From assembly GCF_003286915.1 (NCBI RefSeq), contig NZ_QMFY01000003.1, positions 124,001 to 188,000 on the forward strand: a stretch of DNA of 64,000 nucleotides, given 5' to 3'. Positions within the stretch are counted from its first letter, which is position 1, and each line of letters starts with the position of its first letter. Positions 55,178 through 63,487 of the stretch are shown piece by piece. The DNA is from Pseudochryseolinea flava. Lineage in GTDB: Bacteria; Bacteroidota; Bacteroidia; Cytophagales; Cyclobacteriaceae. A program made the translations under genes and the position numbers. Under the pieces are notes generated by a model. That model made no database searches, was not told where the DNA came from, and saw only the letters and a program-made list of their open reading frames with translations.

Positions 55178-56734
55178 TTACTTGTGAATTTCAGCGCCAT
55201 CAGAAATCACAGTCTTTATCTTCCTCATGCAAGTCTCAATTTTGAGAAACAGCGTTTCCGACTTTTTGATGCATGCATCCCTCTGCGTTTCATCACTGGA
55301 GATAAATTTAAGAAGCGCTTTCATCGATGTCATTTGGTGATCTATATCAACTAACATTTTATCAACCAATTCGCGCTGGAACAACTGAGCTTTAAAGGCG
55401 CTACGCATTTCATCATGTAGTTCATTCGTCCGCAGTTGTAAATTTTTGTCTAACAGTTTATTGTGCTGGGTCTTCTTCCGATGCCGTTTGATGAACACTA
55501 CTAGCAGAATAGAAAAAAGAATACAAATTACGATCACCGCGATAATCAAGAGCCGTTGTGTGGAAATTATCTCCTCCTTTGCTTTCAAGTACATTTCCTG
55601 AACAAGGAGTTGTTCACGATGCTCGCGTTCTTTGAGGTCAACCTCAAGCTTCATGATATTGACTCTACTCGCTGTAGCCTCAGTAATATCCAATTCTTCT
55701 GTGTATTTCTTCAACGCCATTGCCATCGTCTTATAGTCACCCTTCCGTTCAGCGATCTTAGCCAAGGCCGCATATATATCGCGAATCTCCGCGTGTAATT
55801 CAGACCCCGACAATATTGATTCCGACTCCAATATTGTTGTTTCAGCAAGGTGCACCTGGCCCAACTTCAAATAGGCTGTGGCTTTCAGTTCCAGGGATGA
55901 CGCTTGCATTCTTCTATCATGATATCTAGACGCAAGTTCATATGCGCGGTTAGTAAAGTGGAGAGCTGAATCATAGTTACCTTGTAAGAAATGGAATACC
56001 GTTAAGGAATGAAAATAATATATGCCTTCTACATCAAGACAGTCATTCGGACAAATCTTAAAACCTCTATCGATAAGGCCATTGCTTTTCTGAAAATTCT
56101 TCAAACTACTTTCGCATAAACTCATATTTAAAAGAGTTTCAGCTACGAGCCCGGGCTCAGCGATGGAATCAGCATGCTTCAAGCTTTCACCATAAGCCGA
56201 TAGCGCTTTCTCATAATACCGAATCTTATAGTACAGCAGCCCTAAATTATTCCACAACATTTTTTGGGCCCGACGATTAGACTTCACGTACGGCAAATCC
56301 AGTGCTTTCAAAAAACAGTCTAATGCTCGATCATATTTACCTAGAAATAAATAAATTATTCCATTTCGATTCATCGCGATATAGACCTGACGATTCATTT
56401 GACACTTTTCCGCCATCGCCAACGTTTTGATTCCGATAACCAAAGACGAATCAGGATCTTCAATTTTTAAAAGAAGTCCAATTAACATTCTTGAATTAAT
56501 AATCGCTACGCTATCGTAATTAAGATGTGCTAGCTCGTAAGCCTTTCGTGCAAAATCCTTCGCCACGACTGGATCGATAGAAGATAGTTTATAACCTAAA
56601 TCAATATACAACGCATACCGATCTTTCTCCGGTGTTTTATTTAGCTCACTACGAAGGGAGTCGATCAACTTAGTTTGCGCGATAGACAGATTTACCGTAA
56701 GCAGTAGCGCACATGCAATTACTTTTGCGTTCAT
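55178..56734 (-). CDS. TPR transmembrane protein without kinase domain (5), mosaic
   Basis: The 518-residue protein has a signal peptide (MNAKVIACALLLTVNLSIAQ), TPRs, a membrane helix at about 393-415, a coiled coil, and the tail DIDHQMTSMKALLKFISSDE. The body up to about residue 380 matches paralogue 3 best (NNLGLLYYKIRYYEKALSAY, AKIAERKGDYKTMAMALKKY). From EEIISTQRLLIIAV onward it is nearly identical to paralogue 4. It therefore looks like a recombinant of the two. It starts just 6 bp after the next upstream gene stops, suggesting co-transcription from 58246 onward. Confidence 0.87.
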   Translation of the reverse strand: MNAKVIACALLLTVNLSIAQTKLIDSLRSELNKTPEKDRYALYIDLGYKLSSIDPVVAKDFARKAYELAHLNYDSVAIINSRMLIGLLLKIEDPDSSLVIGIKTLAMAEKCQMNRQVYIAMNRNGIIYLFLGKYDRALDCFLKALDLPYVKSNRRAQKMLWNNLGLLYYKIRYYEKALSAYGESLKHADSIAEPGLVAETLLNMSLCESSLKNFQKSNGLIDRGFKICPNDCLDVEGIYYFHSLTVFHFLQGNYDSALHFTNRAYELASRYHDRRMQASSLELKATAYLKLGQVHLAETTILESESILSGSELHAEIRDIYAALAKIAERKGDYKTMAMALKKYTEELDITEATASRVNIMKLEVDLKEREHREQLLVQEMYLKAKEEIISTQRLLIIAVIVICILFSILLVVFIKRHRKKTQHNKLLDKNLQLRTNELHDEMRSAFKAQLFQRELVDKMLVDIDHQMTSMKALLKFISSDETQRDACIKKSETLFLKIETCMRKIKTVISDGAEIHK

Positions 56735-56740
56735 AGGCGG

Positions 56741-58246
56741 TTATTCCTTATCTGGAATTTTATGATGTTGATTGACTATATTTTTCATTACCCTTACATA
56801 TTCCCTGCATTCCGCCACAGTTTCTGATCGATCGGCTAACTGTGCTACACCCTCTATCCTGGACACGAATTCTCTATCAGACTTTGTTTGTCTCACATTT
56901 TGCTCTCGCAGTTCAACCAGGTTAGCCCTTTGCAGATTATAAACTCTTTCTATTTCCATCGTTCTGTCCCTCACCTGTCTATCGAGTAAAATATTAATCC
57001 GCCTTTTGAATAAGAATTGGCGTCTAAGGAGATAAATTATTATGATTAAGAGAACGAAGGTCAGAATTAGGAATGAGATCAAGCGATTTCTATTCATTAT
57101 CATGACCTCCTTGGCTTCTATTACACTAGACTGATTTTTTATCTTAGACAAATTCTTCCGCTGATTAAATTCGATCTCTTCCTGGATTACTTTATCTAAT
57201 GCATCGCCATTCGTCAGACTGTCACGTAAATCAATGTAACGCCGTTGAAAACGCTCTACCATTCTATTATCACGAATGGTTTTAAACAAACGAATGTATC
57301 TTCTATACATATAAAGTCGTTCCGCATTAAAGGATTCATGTGATAACGCTGTGTCCGCAAGCGACAAGTAGTGTCTCGCCAAATCTATATTCTCTAAATC
57401 CATATTTATGTCTGCCAATAGCATTGCAAGCACAGCTTGGTTTCTAGTTCTACCTGATGTCTCTGAAACATGATAGGCTCGTAGATAATAGTAGGCCGCG
57501 CTATCCAAAGATCTTTTATGGTGATAGTGGGTCCCAAATGCCTCCAACACTTCGAACGAAGATTCTGAAATAGATTTAGCTAATTTCACAAGTCGAAGTG
57601 ACACTTCGAAATTCCCTTTTTGCGAGTAAGCATGACTCGCGTTAGTAAGTAAAGTTATCTCATTGGGCTTCGGATAAAGTGAAAGCGCTTTTTCGTAATA
57701 CTGGATAGCGCGGTCAACTGCACCTAGCCGAAAAAAACTCAGACCAATATTATTTAACAGCACACACTGTTGCGATGTGTCACTGATGTTCTCAGCTATT
57801 TCCAATGCTTCGAAACTGTATTTTAATGCTAATTCATGATTATCTCGATAAAGGAATATGAGCGATTTGCCTCGAAGGAGTTTACATAATTCTACCCATT
57901 GCTCCAATCTCCGAGCAAGAGGTACTACGCTATTTATTATCGAAAGAGACGAATCCATTCGTTCCATTCTTCTTAGCACAAGCGCCTCTAGCACACCCGA
58001 CCGAATTAAATTTATGGTATCATGCGCAGATTGATAAAAGTGCTTTGCCCTCGAAGAATGGATCAATGCTTTTCCTAAATCAAAATCAACATATTCATAA
58101 GCGAGGTTATAATCTATCTCAGCTCGCTGTTTTTTTGATTCAGCATAAATTGACTTCAACGAATCGATTTTACTATTCTGAGCTTGACCTTTTGGAGAGC
58201 AACTCAGTACAGAAAAGCAAACCATCAAAAACACAAATATTCTCAT
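56741..58246 (-). CDS. TPR transmembrane protein without kinase domain (6)
   Basis: The 501-residue protein starts with a signal that contains a lipobox-like VLSC (residues 13-16) and also a QAQ cleavage site. It may be a lipoprotein or a cleaved signal peptide. TPRs follow (NNIGLSFFRLGAVDRAIQYYEKAL), then a membrane helix at about 384-407, a coiled coil, and a short tail (FVSRIEGVAQLADR). It is the most diverged member and lacks the H-box-like His motif. It is the first gene of the six, divergent from the soluble kinase gene at 58467 across a 220-bp region. Confidence 0.85.
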   Translation of the reverse strand: MRIFVFLMVCFSVLSCSPKGQAQNSKIDSLKSIYAESKKQRAEIDYNLAYEYVDFDLGKALIHSSRAKHFYQSAHDTINLIRSGVLEALVLRRMERMDSSLSIINSVVPLARRLEQWVELCKLLRGKSLIFLYRDNHELALKYSFEALEIAENISDTSQQCVLLNNIGLSFFRLGAVDRAIQYYEKALSLYPKPNEITLLTNASHAYSQKGNFEVSLRLVKLAKSISESSFEVLEAFGTHYHHKRSLDSAAYYYLRAYHVSETSGRTRNQAVLAMLLADINMDLENIDLARHYLSLADTALSHESFNAERLYMYRRYIRLFKTIRDNRMVERFQRRYIDLRDSLTNGDALDKVIQEEIEFNQRKNLSKIKNQSSVIEAKEVMIMNRNRLISFLILTFVLLIIIIYLLRRQFLFKRRINILLDRQVRDRTMEIERVYNLQRANLVELREQNVRQTKSDREFVSRIEGVAQLADRSETVAECREYVRVMKNIVNQHHKIPDKE

Positions 58247-58386
58247 CTTCAGTCCCGAAATTTCTTACGATATTAATTTATCCTTCTGAAAAGTTACCAG
58301 CACGACATCATCATGCATTTGCACAACAATTTCGTTTTGCGAAACCATTATTAGCAACTAAATCAAGAACCTATCATGCACAAATC

Positions 58387-58417
58387 TTGACTCAATAAAT
58401 ACAATTCTCTATTTTAA
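58387..58417 (+). promoter_or_regulatory. Possible promoter of the soluble kinase gene
   Basis: TTG (58387-58389) and TATTTTAA (58410-58417) are separated by 20 bases, the Bacteroidota spacing. The -7 box matches only six of eight positions. Confidence 0.3.
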
Positions 58418-58466
58418 AGATCTTGTTCACTGAAAATTCACTCAATACACTTAACCGATTTAACCT

Positions 58467-59144
58467 ATGCGCGCTCCCTTTTTTGTATTCTCGTCGCGTG
58501 AACGTTTCGACGCGGAAATCGCGAAGCAAGCCTCGGAAGCTTGCGAACAGATCACTACCGAAATGGGCGCTGAAATTCATGACGACCTCATTCAAAAGCT
58601 TTCTATATTCAGGTTGTACATCGATCGCATGGAACGTTCGCTGCAACATCCTGATGAAATTGAAAATATCGTGCTTAAGATGCGTGGTGAATTTCAAGAG
58701 GTTGTAGACGCTGTGAGAAAGATCTCGCGTCAATTGCTGCCTGCGAAAATGGAAGGCGAATCTTTTCAAGACACGATCAATATTCTCTGTCAAAATATGT
58801 CGCGTGGCGGAACTGACCTCATTCATTTTTCCGGTCAAGGTGAAACGCGTGATATTCCCCCGTCGATTGAAATTCATCTTTACCGTATTGTTCAAGAGTT
58901 GATCAACAACGCGTTCAAGCATTCTGTGGCCTGGCATATTTGGGTTCGCCTTACATGGCAGTCTGATGCCCTTATCATTGAAGTGGAAGATGATGGCACT
59001 GGATTCCATAAGCTAGATGAATTTATCGAACGCCTTCGAAAAAAGCACAACACCCTTCGTATGCGTGCTCAGGTTATTAACGGCACTATTCAATATCAGC
59101 ATGGGCAGAGAGGATTACTGGCTACCGTGAAATATCCGTTTTAA
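58467..59144 (+). CDS. Soluble histidine kinase (HisKA_3/NarX-type), no sensor domain
   Basis: The 225-residue protein has no membrane helix and no input domain. A helix leads into the H-box EIHDDLIQKLSIFRLY (His38), as in NarX/DegS-type kinases. A HATPase domain follows with the N box RIVQELINNAFKHS and the G1 box VEDDGTGF. The usual G2 GxGL loop is not visible; the sequence there is KKHNTLRMRAQVING. It should phosphorylate a NarL/LuxR-type regulator, and one lies convergent with it (59141-59773), overlapping by 4 bp. The divergent TPR array could supply its sensors. Confidence 0.9.
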   Translation: MRAPFFVFSSRERFDAEIAKQASEACEQITTEMGAEIHDDLIQKLSIFRLYIDRMERSLQHPDEIENIVLKMRGEFQEVVDAVRKISRQLLPAKMEGESFQDTINILCQNMSRGGTDLIHFSGQGETRDIPPSIEIHLYRIVQELINNAFKHSVAWHIWVRLTWQSDALIIEVEDDGTGFHKLDEFIERLRKKHNTLRMRAQVINGTIQYQHGQRGLLATVKYPF

Positions 59145-59773
59145 AGAATGCCGTTTCTATAGGCATACGCCAGCAACGCAGCTGTATTCGTTACGCCTAG
59201 CTTTTTTATTAACCTGATGCGGTAGGTCTCGGCCGTTGGTTCTGTCATCTTCATTTCACCTGCAATCGCTTTTGTTGTGAGACCATGCGCGATACACTTC
59301 AGCATTTCACTCTCTAGATTGCTTAGCGTAACAGGCGGAACATTATCCCAACGACTTGCATTATTTTGGATGATGCGAACGATCTTGTCGGAGAAGTAAC
59401 TGTTTGCATCCATAATCGCTCTGATGGATTTCAAGATTTCGCCATAGCCATCGAGTTTAAAAACAACGCCTTGCACACCAGCTTTAAGAAGATTGATTAC
59501 AAGCTCTACGCCTTCAAGACCGGTTACTGCAATTACTTTGACGTTGATATTCTTTTTATTGATCGCGGAGAGTAACTCTAAGCCGCTACTTCCACCGAGG
59601 CGGATATCGAGGAGAATGATATCGATATGAAGTGTTTCAACGGCCTTTTTAAATTCCTCGGCATTGCCAGCTTCATAAATATTGCGAACGAACGTTTCTG
59701 TTTTGAGAAGACTCCTTAGGCCTTCACGCAAAAGCGCTTCATCGTCGACGAGAAGAATGTTTACAGTACCCAT
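59141..59773 (-). CDS. NarL/LuxR-family response regulator
   Basis: From the ATG at 59773 the protein has 210 residues (an ATG at 59875 would add a doubtful extension). The receiver domain begins NILLVDDEALLREGL with acidic Asp10, Asp11 and Glu12. Phospho-acceptor Asp56 is in IILLDIRLGG, a Thr is in VTGLEGVE, and Lys106 is in VFKLDG. A LuxR helix-turn-helix follows (about residues 145-205; LESEMLKCIAHGLTTKAIAGEM, then TAETYRIRLIKKLGV). Its likely kinase is the convergent 58467 gene. It shares 4 bp with that gene, so expression of one could affect the other. Confidence 0.94.
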   Translation of the reverse strand: MGTVNILLVDDEALLREGLRSLLKTETFVRNIYEAGNAEEFKKAVETLHIDIILLDIRLGGSSGLELLSAINKKNINVKVIAVTGLEGVELVINLLKAGVQGVVFKLDGYGEILKSIRAIMDANSYFSDKIVRIIQNNASRWDNVPPVTLSNLESEMLKCIAHGLTTKAIAGEMKMTEPTAETYRIRLIKKLGVTNTAALLAYAYRNGIL

Positions 59774-60408
59774 TTGTATTTGTATACGTCTAATTACGAA
59801 AATAAAAATGGAATTCCTTACCGAGAGACTATTCGGTTTTCCTGACATTCTAATGGGATGTGATGCATAAAACACAACGACCTACTACTTTCGATTCATC
59901 GTTGTGTGAGGGCGTACAAAGTTCGCGAGAAGGCGTACGCGAAAACGGGGAGTAACAAACTTCTGTTAGCTGCAATTATTCCTCTAGAAAGTTTGCCCCG
60001 TTTTACCTTCAACGATGACGTTTTCAGCAAACAATGCCAAACAAACATTGCCATCGTTAATGTTAAACAGATGCCGCCAAGGGATTCGAAAGAGGTTTAA
60101 TGAGCACCGCATGAAGCGACACTTGCTGCTCTTAAGGGGTCATCCTCTTTTGTTTTCCCTGGCGCTGCATCATCATTGGGGTTCCATTGTAATCATCAAA
60201 TGTTCGGTGATTCAACTTAACGCAAATATCGTCCGTAAAGTCGCACATGCGTTGTCTGGTTTTCCTGACAAATTTTGGAAGGATGTTCTAGTCTCAAATC
60301 ACGAAAAAATATCCTTCACCTTAGGCCCGTAACTGATCCCCAAAGTCGAATGACATGATTGGTAAATAGCAGAGATAGGAATGCGATAGTTTCTAAATGC
60401 GCATCATC
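59774..60408. other. 635-bp gap upstream of the response regulator
   Basis: It contains the regulator's promoter region. A direct repeat GGCGTAC lies at 59911-59917 and 59932-59938 (21 bp apart, two helical turns), and an inverted pair TTCGCG (59922-59927)/CGCGAA (59938-59943) overlaps it. Short open frames of 64 and 105 codons here show no plausible features. Otherwise nothing is seen. Confidence 0.55.
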
Positions 60409-60918
60409 TTATTCCTTCACCTTAATATCAATTTCTGCCGTGAGCTCTGTTTCGATTTTGTTTTTATCCCAGATGCGCATCTTCACATGATACGTCTCTC
60501 CTGCTTTCATCGGCGCCCCCACAGTTACAGTTCCACGAATGATCGATGCATCCTCAGGCGAATAACCCTCTGTGTTAGCAAATAGATCAGCCTCATTAAT
60601 CACCGCTGTCCCGCTACCGTCTGTCACCTGCAACATCAGTCCAGGAAACGCTTTTCCTTCTTTCAGTTCATACCCACGAAGTCCTTGCGCGACAATCGCT
60701 ACGGTCGAATTAAAATTCACAACGTTATCTGATTTCGTCTGGTTATCCGGTCCGACCAATAATACTTCGTCGACCGAAAATCCGCTGACCGTGTGGAATA
60801 ATCCTGTTCCAAGATCTTTCTTAACGCCTACACTACAGGCGTTGCAAATCAACATTGCAAAAAAGAAGGTGTAATAAGTATGCTTCATAAGATATGGGTT
60901 TTCGGTTTTCGTGTTCAT
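60409..60918 (-). CDS. Lipoprotein of unknown function, coupled to MORN lipoprotein
   Basis: The ATG at 60918 overlaps the stop of the preceding gene (ATGA), giving 169 residues. An internal ATG at 60888 would start directly at the signal (MKHTYYTFFFAMLICNAC), whose lipobox ends in CNAC. The mature domain is beta-rich (VDEVLLVGPDNQTKSDNVV, LMLQVTDGSGTAVI, YHVKMRIWDKNKIETELTAE), perhaps immunoglobulin-like. No family is recognised. The overlap with the MORN-type lipoprotein implies joint expression. Confidence 0.75.
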   Translation of the reverse strand: MNTKTENPYLMKHTYYTFFFAMLICNACSVGVKKDLGTGLFHTVSGFSVDEVLLVGPDNQTKSDNVVNFNSTVAIVAQGLRGYELKEGKAFPGLMLQVTDGSGTAVINEADLFANTEGYSPEDASIIRGTVTVGAPMKAGETYHVKMRIWDKNKIETELTAEIDIKVKE

Positions 60919-61706
60919 ATTTCAGTGGCACGTTCTTCACTAATCTGCACCTCAAATTCTTCGCTGATTCCGTCAACTGATAAGGTGTCGCCGACAACAG
61001 CATCATGACGTAATGTTAACCTGATCTTGTGTATTCCGGGTTGAACAAAATGAAGTCGTAGTTTGTACCGATCCCGCAATGTGTCGGCATGAACGCGAAC
61101 AAACGGAACTAACAAACTATCTAAAGCTTCAACCTTAAAATCTACAATACCTTTCAATGGTAGACCGAAACCCACACCAACTTGGCAATACTGTCCAATC
61201 GCCACCACTGTCGACTTAACATGTATGATCGGAAAAGCACGGGATTGTTTCTGAGGCCACAACGTTTGTTGATAGATCAAATTTCCAGCGCTGTCAAAAA
61301 CGTGACGAGCTACACATTTTTCGTCCTGATTGAAGAGCAATTCTTCACCTACTTTATGACCTCCGAGATATTGCGTCACTGAAAATCGCTTTCCATTGTC
61401 AAAGTATGTTGTCGATTGTCCATTTTTTAATCCTCTTACATAATATATTTCGGAGGTCATGATACCACCATCGTTAAATCGGCGATAGGGTCCTGTCAAT
61501 TCCCCGCGACTATATGCCCGGCTTTCTTTCATTTTACCATTGGGATGATAAGCAATGTATTCACCTTCAATTTTTCCGTCGATTGTTGAATAGACCGATT
61601 TTAGTCGACCGTTATCAAAATATGTTTTCGTGGGCGAGTCGCAGCTGCTGATGAAAATCAAAATGCAGCAGCAACTAATTTTCGTGAACATTGCGCGCCG
61701 TGTCAT
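60915..61706 (-). CDS. YwqK-like MORN-repeat lipoprotein
   Basis: The 263-residue protein has a lipobox near residue 22 (IFISSC). At least four YwqK/MORN-type repeats follow (YFDNGRLKSVY, YHPNGKMKESRAYSRGELTG, RFNDGGIMTSEIYYVRGLKNG, YFDNGKRFSVTQYLGG). A beta-rich C-terminal domain of about 110 residues (SFPIIHVKSTVVAIGQYCQVGV-type) ends the protein. MORN-like repeats form an elongated beta surface; the database name 'antitoxin' for this family is not supported here, since no toxin gene is seen. It is surface- or periplasm-exposed. It is the first gene of a two-gene unit with the next lipoprotein. Confidence 0.82.
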   Translation of the reverse strand: MTRRAMFTKISCCCILIFISSCDSPTKTYFDNGRLKSVYSTIDGKIEGEYIAYHPNGKMKESRAYSRGELTGPYRRFNDGGIMTSEIYYVRGLKNGQSTTYFDNGKRFSVTQYLGGHKVGEELLFNQDEKCVARHVFDSAGNLIYQQTLWPQKQSRAFPIIHVKSTVVAIGQYCQVGVGFGLPLKGIVDFKVEALDSLLVPFVRVHADTLRDRYKLRLHFVQPGIHKIRLTLRHDAVVGDTLSVDGISEEFEVQISEERATEI

Positions 61707-61844
61707 ATTTCGAAATTGGGTAGATTGTACTGACTAACGACGTCAGATATTAAATTCCGTCGTCGATGATATAATTTACAGATTTTACGATGTAAATCAA
61801 TAGATCGGTGAATGATCAAATCATTGTATTGAATTATCCTCGCA

Positions 61845-62417
61845 TCATTGTGCTGGCGAGAAAATAATGCAACCAATTTTATGTGGATGATCCAACACCA
61901 TCATATTCGATTTTTCTTGTCGAATTAAATATAAAATAGCGAAGTCTCCTCCTGCAGCAATAGTAAACATGATGCCGAACAGAAATAGGCCGACGTGTCC
62001 TGCTAAAAATGCGACTACTAGCGGTAGAATTCCTAATGCTATTCCTGGCATGGCAACGCCTAGGCGATAGGCTTTGATCGGTAGTGCTTCTGTGCAATGG
62101 CAATAAGGCGTTAAGGCTTTCCAGATGAAGCCAAAGCGAATTGAATTTATGCCATTGGATGTAAACCGAGCCCACGTTAATCCATGGAGTAGTTCATGTG
62201 CTATAATTCCGCCCAACAGTGAACCGAGAATGATCCAAGGCATCATGGCTTTCAGCCAATCTACATTTTCTTGCATGTACAATCTTACATTTGCCAGCGA
62301 AAATTGATTGTGCCAGCACAAATAAAATAGCATGCCCATAACTGCTACTGTTGGAACGAACAGTAGTGCCATGTAAAGATTAATTTTCAGCGGATTAATG
62401 ACAACTTCACGTTTCAA
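61845..62417 (-). CDS. DUF3267 zinc-metalloprotease-like membrane protein
   Basis: The 190-residue protein has four membrane helices and the motif AHELLHGLTWA (HELLH, a zinc-binding HExxH-type) in a membrane segment near residue 75. This is a site-2-protease-like pattern and matches the DUF3267 family. A conserved Asp/Asn in the later helix would complete such a site; AAGGDFAILYLIR near the end is a candidate. It may cleave membrane proteins, but that is family inference. It is located just downstream of the bioB terminator. Confidence 0.82.
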   Translation of the reverse strand: MKREVVINPLKINLYMALLFVPTVAVMGMLFYLCWHNQFSLANVRLYMQENVDWLKAMMPWIILGSLLGGIIAHELLHGLTWARFTSNGINSIRFGFIWKALTPYCHCTEALPIKAYRLGVAMPGIALGILPLVVAFLAGHVGLFLFGIMFTIAAGGDFAILYLIRQEKSNMMVLDHPHKIGCIIFSPAQ

Positions 62418-62446
62418 ATTAGGTGTTGCTGAGTTAATTGTTTTAA

Positions 62447-62471
62447 GAAAAAAAGCCAGCGATTGGCTGGC
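62447..62471 (-). terminator. Terminator of bioB
   Basis: On the minus strand GCCAGC pairs with GCTGGC (plus-strand arms 62455-62460 and 62466-62471) around a 5-nt loop. The U run corresponds to 62447-62454. Confidence 0.88.
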
Positions 62472-62480
62472 CTTTCATGA

Positions 62481-63467
62481 CTAATGTATCGTGTGAATAC
62501 TAACTTCTTTCTTGTAAGCTTCGCGTGGTTTCAGTTGAAGCTGTTGAAACATCTCTTGATCTTTGATGTATCCTGGATTCGGTGTTGTTAACAGTTTATC
62601 GCCTGCAAAAATACTGTTTGCACCAGCCATAAAACAAAGCGCTTGCTCTTCGAGGTTCATACGAACGCGTCCTGCAGAAAGTCTCACCATCGCTTTTGGC
62701 ATGATGATCCTTGCTGTAGCAATCATGCGCACCATCTCCCACACCGATACTTTCGGTTGCTCCTCCAACGGTGTTCCTTCTACGGGTACCAATGCGTTTA
62801 CAGGCACTGACTCAGGGTGTTCAGGCAACGTTGACAGTGTGAGCAACATGCCGATGCGGTCATCTTCTTTCTCGCCCATACCGATGATACCACCAGAGCA
62901 AACAGAGATCTTTGCTTTCCGAACACTTTCGAGTGTCTCTAAACGATCATCGTACGTTCTTGTGGAGATTATATCGCCGTAAAATTCTTCGCTTGTATCG
63001 AGGTTATGATTGTAAGCATATAAGCCAGCGTCTTTCAGTTTTCGTGCTTGCTCATCGGTAAGCATCCCGAGTGTACAACAAACTTCCATACCCAAGCTGC
63101 TCACACCTTTCACCATTTCTAGTACGTTGTCGAAATCGCGGTTATCGCGAACTTCTCTCCATGCAGCGCCCATGCAAAAACGCGTGCTTCCACTTTCTTT
63201 GGCTTCAACAGCCTTCCCGATTACTTCCTGGACATCCAACAGCTTATGCACCTTCACATTGGTGTGATAGCGCGCAGCTTGTGGACAATACGCACAGTCT
63301 TCAGGACAGCCACCAGTTTTCACCGAAAGCAGCGTACACACCTGAACTTCTTGCGGATCGTGAAATTCGCGATGCACCGTAGCAGCCTCGTACATCAGTT
63401 CAAGAACAGGTTTGTTAAAGATCGCGGTGATCTCTTCACGTGTCCAATTATTGCGGATTTGTGTCAT
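62481..63467 (-). CDS. bioB: Biotin synthase
   Basis: From the ATG at 63467 ([19 protein letters not shown]) the protein has 328 residues; longer starts add unrelated sequence. The radical SAM cluster motif is [12 protein letters not shown] (CxxxCxxC). Further BioB segments are [56 protein letters not shown] and [10 protein letters not shown]. It inserts sulfur into dethiobiotin. It follows sppA by about 20 bp, so the two may be co-transcribed by chance position. No other biotin genes are visible. Confidence 0.96.
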   Translation of the reverse strand: MTQIRNNWTREEITAIFNKPVLELMYEAATVHREFHDPQEVQVCTLLSVKTGGCPEDCAYCPQAARYHTNVKVHKLLDVQEVIGKAVEAKESGSTRFCMGAAWREVRDNRDFDNVLEMVKGVSSLGMEVCCTLGMLTDEQARKLKDAGLYAYNHNLDTSEEFYGDIISTRTYDDRLETLESVRKAKISVCSGGIIGMGEKEDDRIGMLLTLSTLPEHPESVPVNALVPVEGTPLEEQPKVSVWEMVRMIATARIIMPKAMVRLSAGRVRMNLEEQALCFMAGANSIFAGDKLLTTPNPGYIKDQEMFQQLQLKPREAYKKEVSIHTIH

Positions 63468-63487
63468 TGATATTGATAAATAAAATC

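Noticed and set aside
48629-58246. Tandem pseudogenes of one histidine kinase
   Set aside because: All six frames are intact, of nearly equal length, and end at the same structural point, so they are more likely functional than decayed copies.
60015-60332. 105-codon plus-strand frame
   Set aside because: Low-quality composition with no motif or signal peptide; the gap is better explained as regulatory DNA.
60915-61706. Toxin-antitoxin system suggested by the YwqK family name
   Set aside because: No toxin-like neighbour; the partner is another lipoprotein. The name is a database label only.
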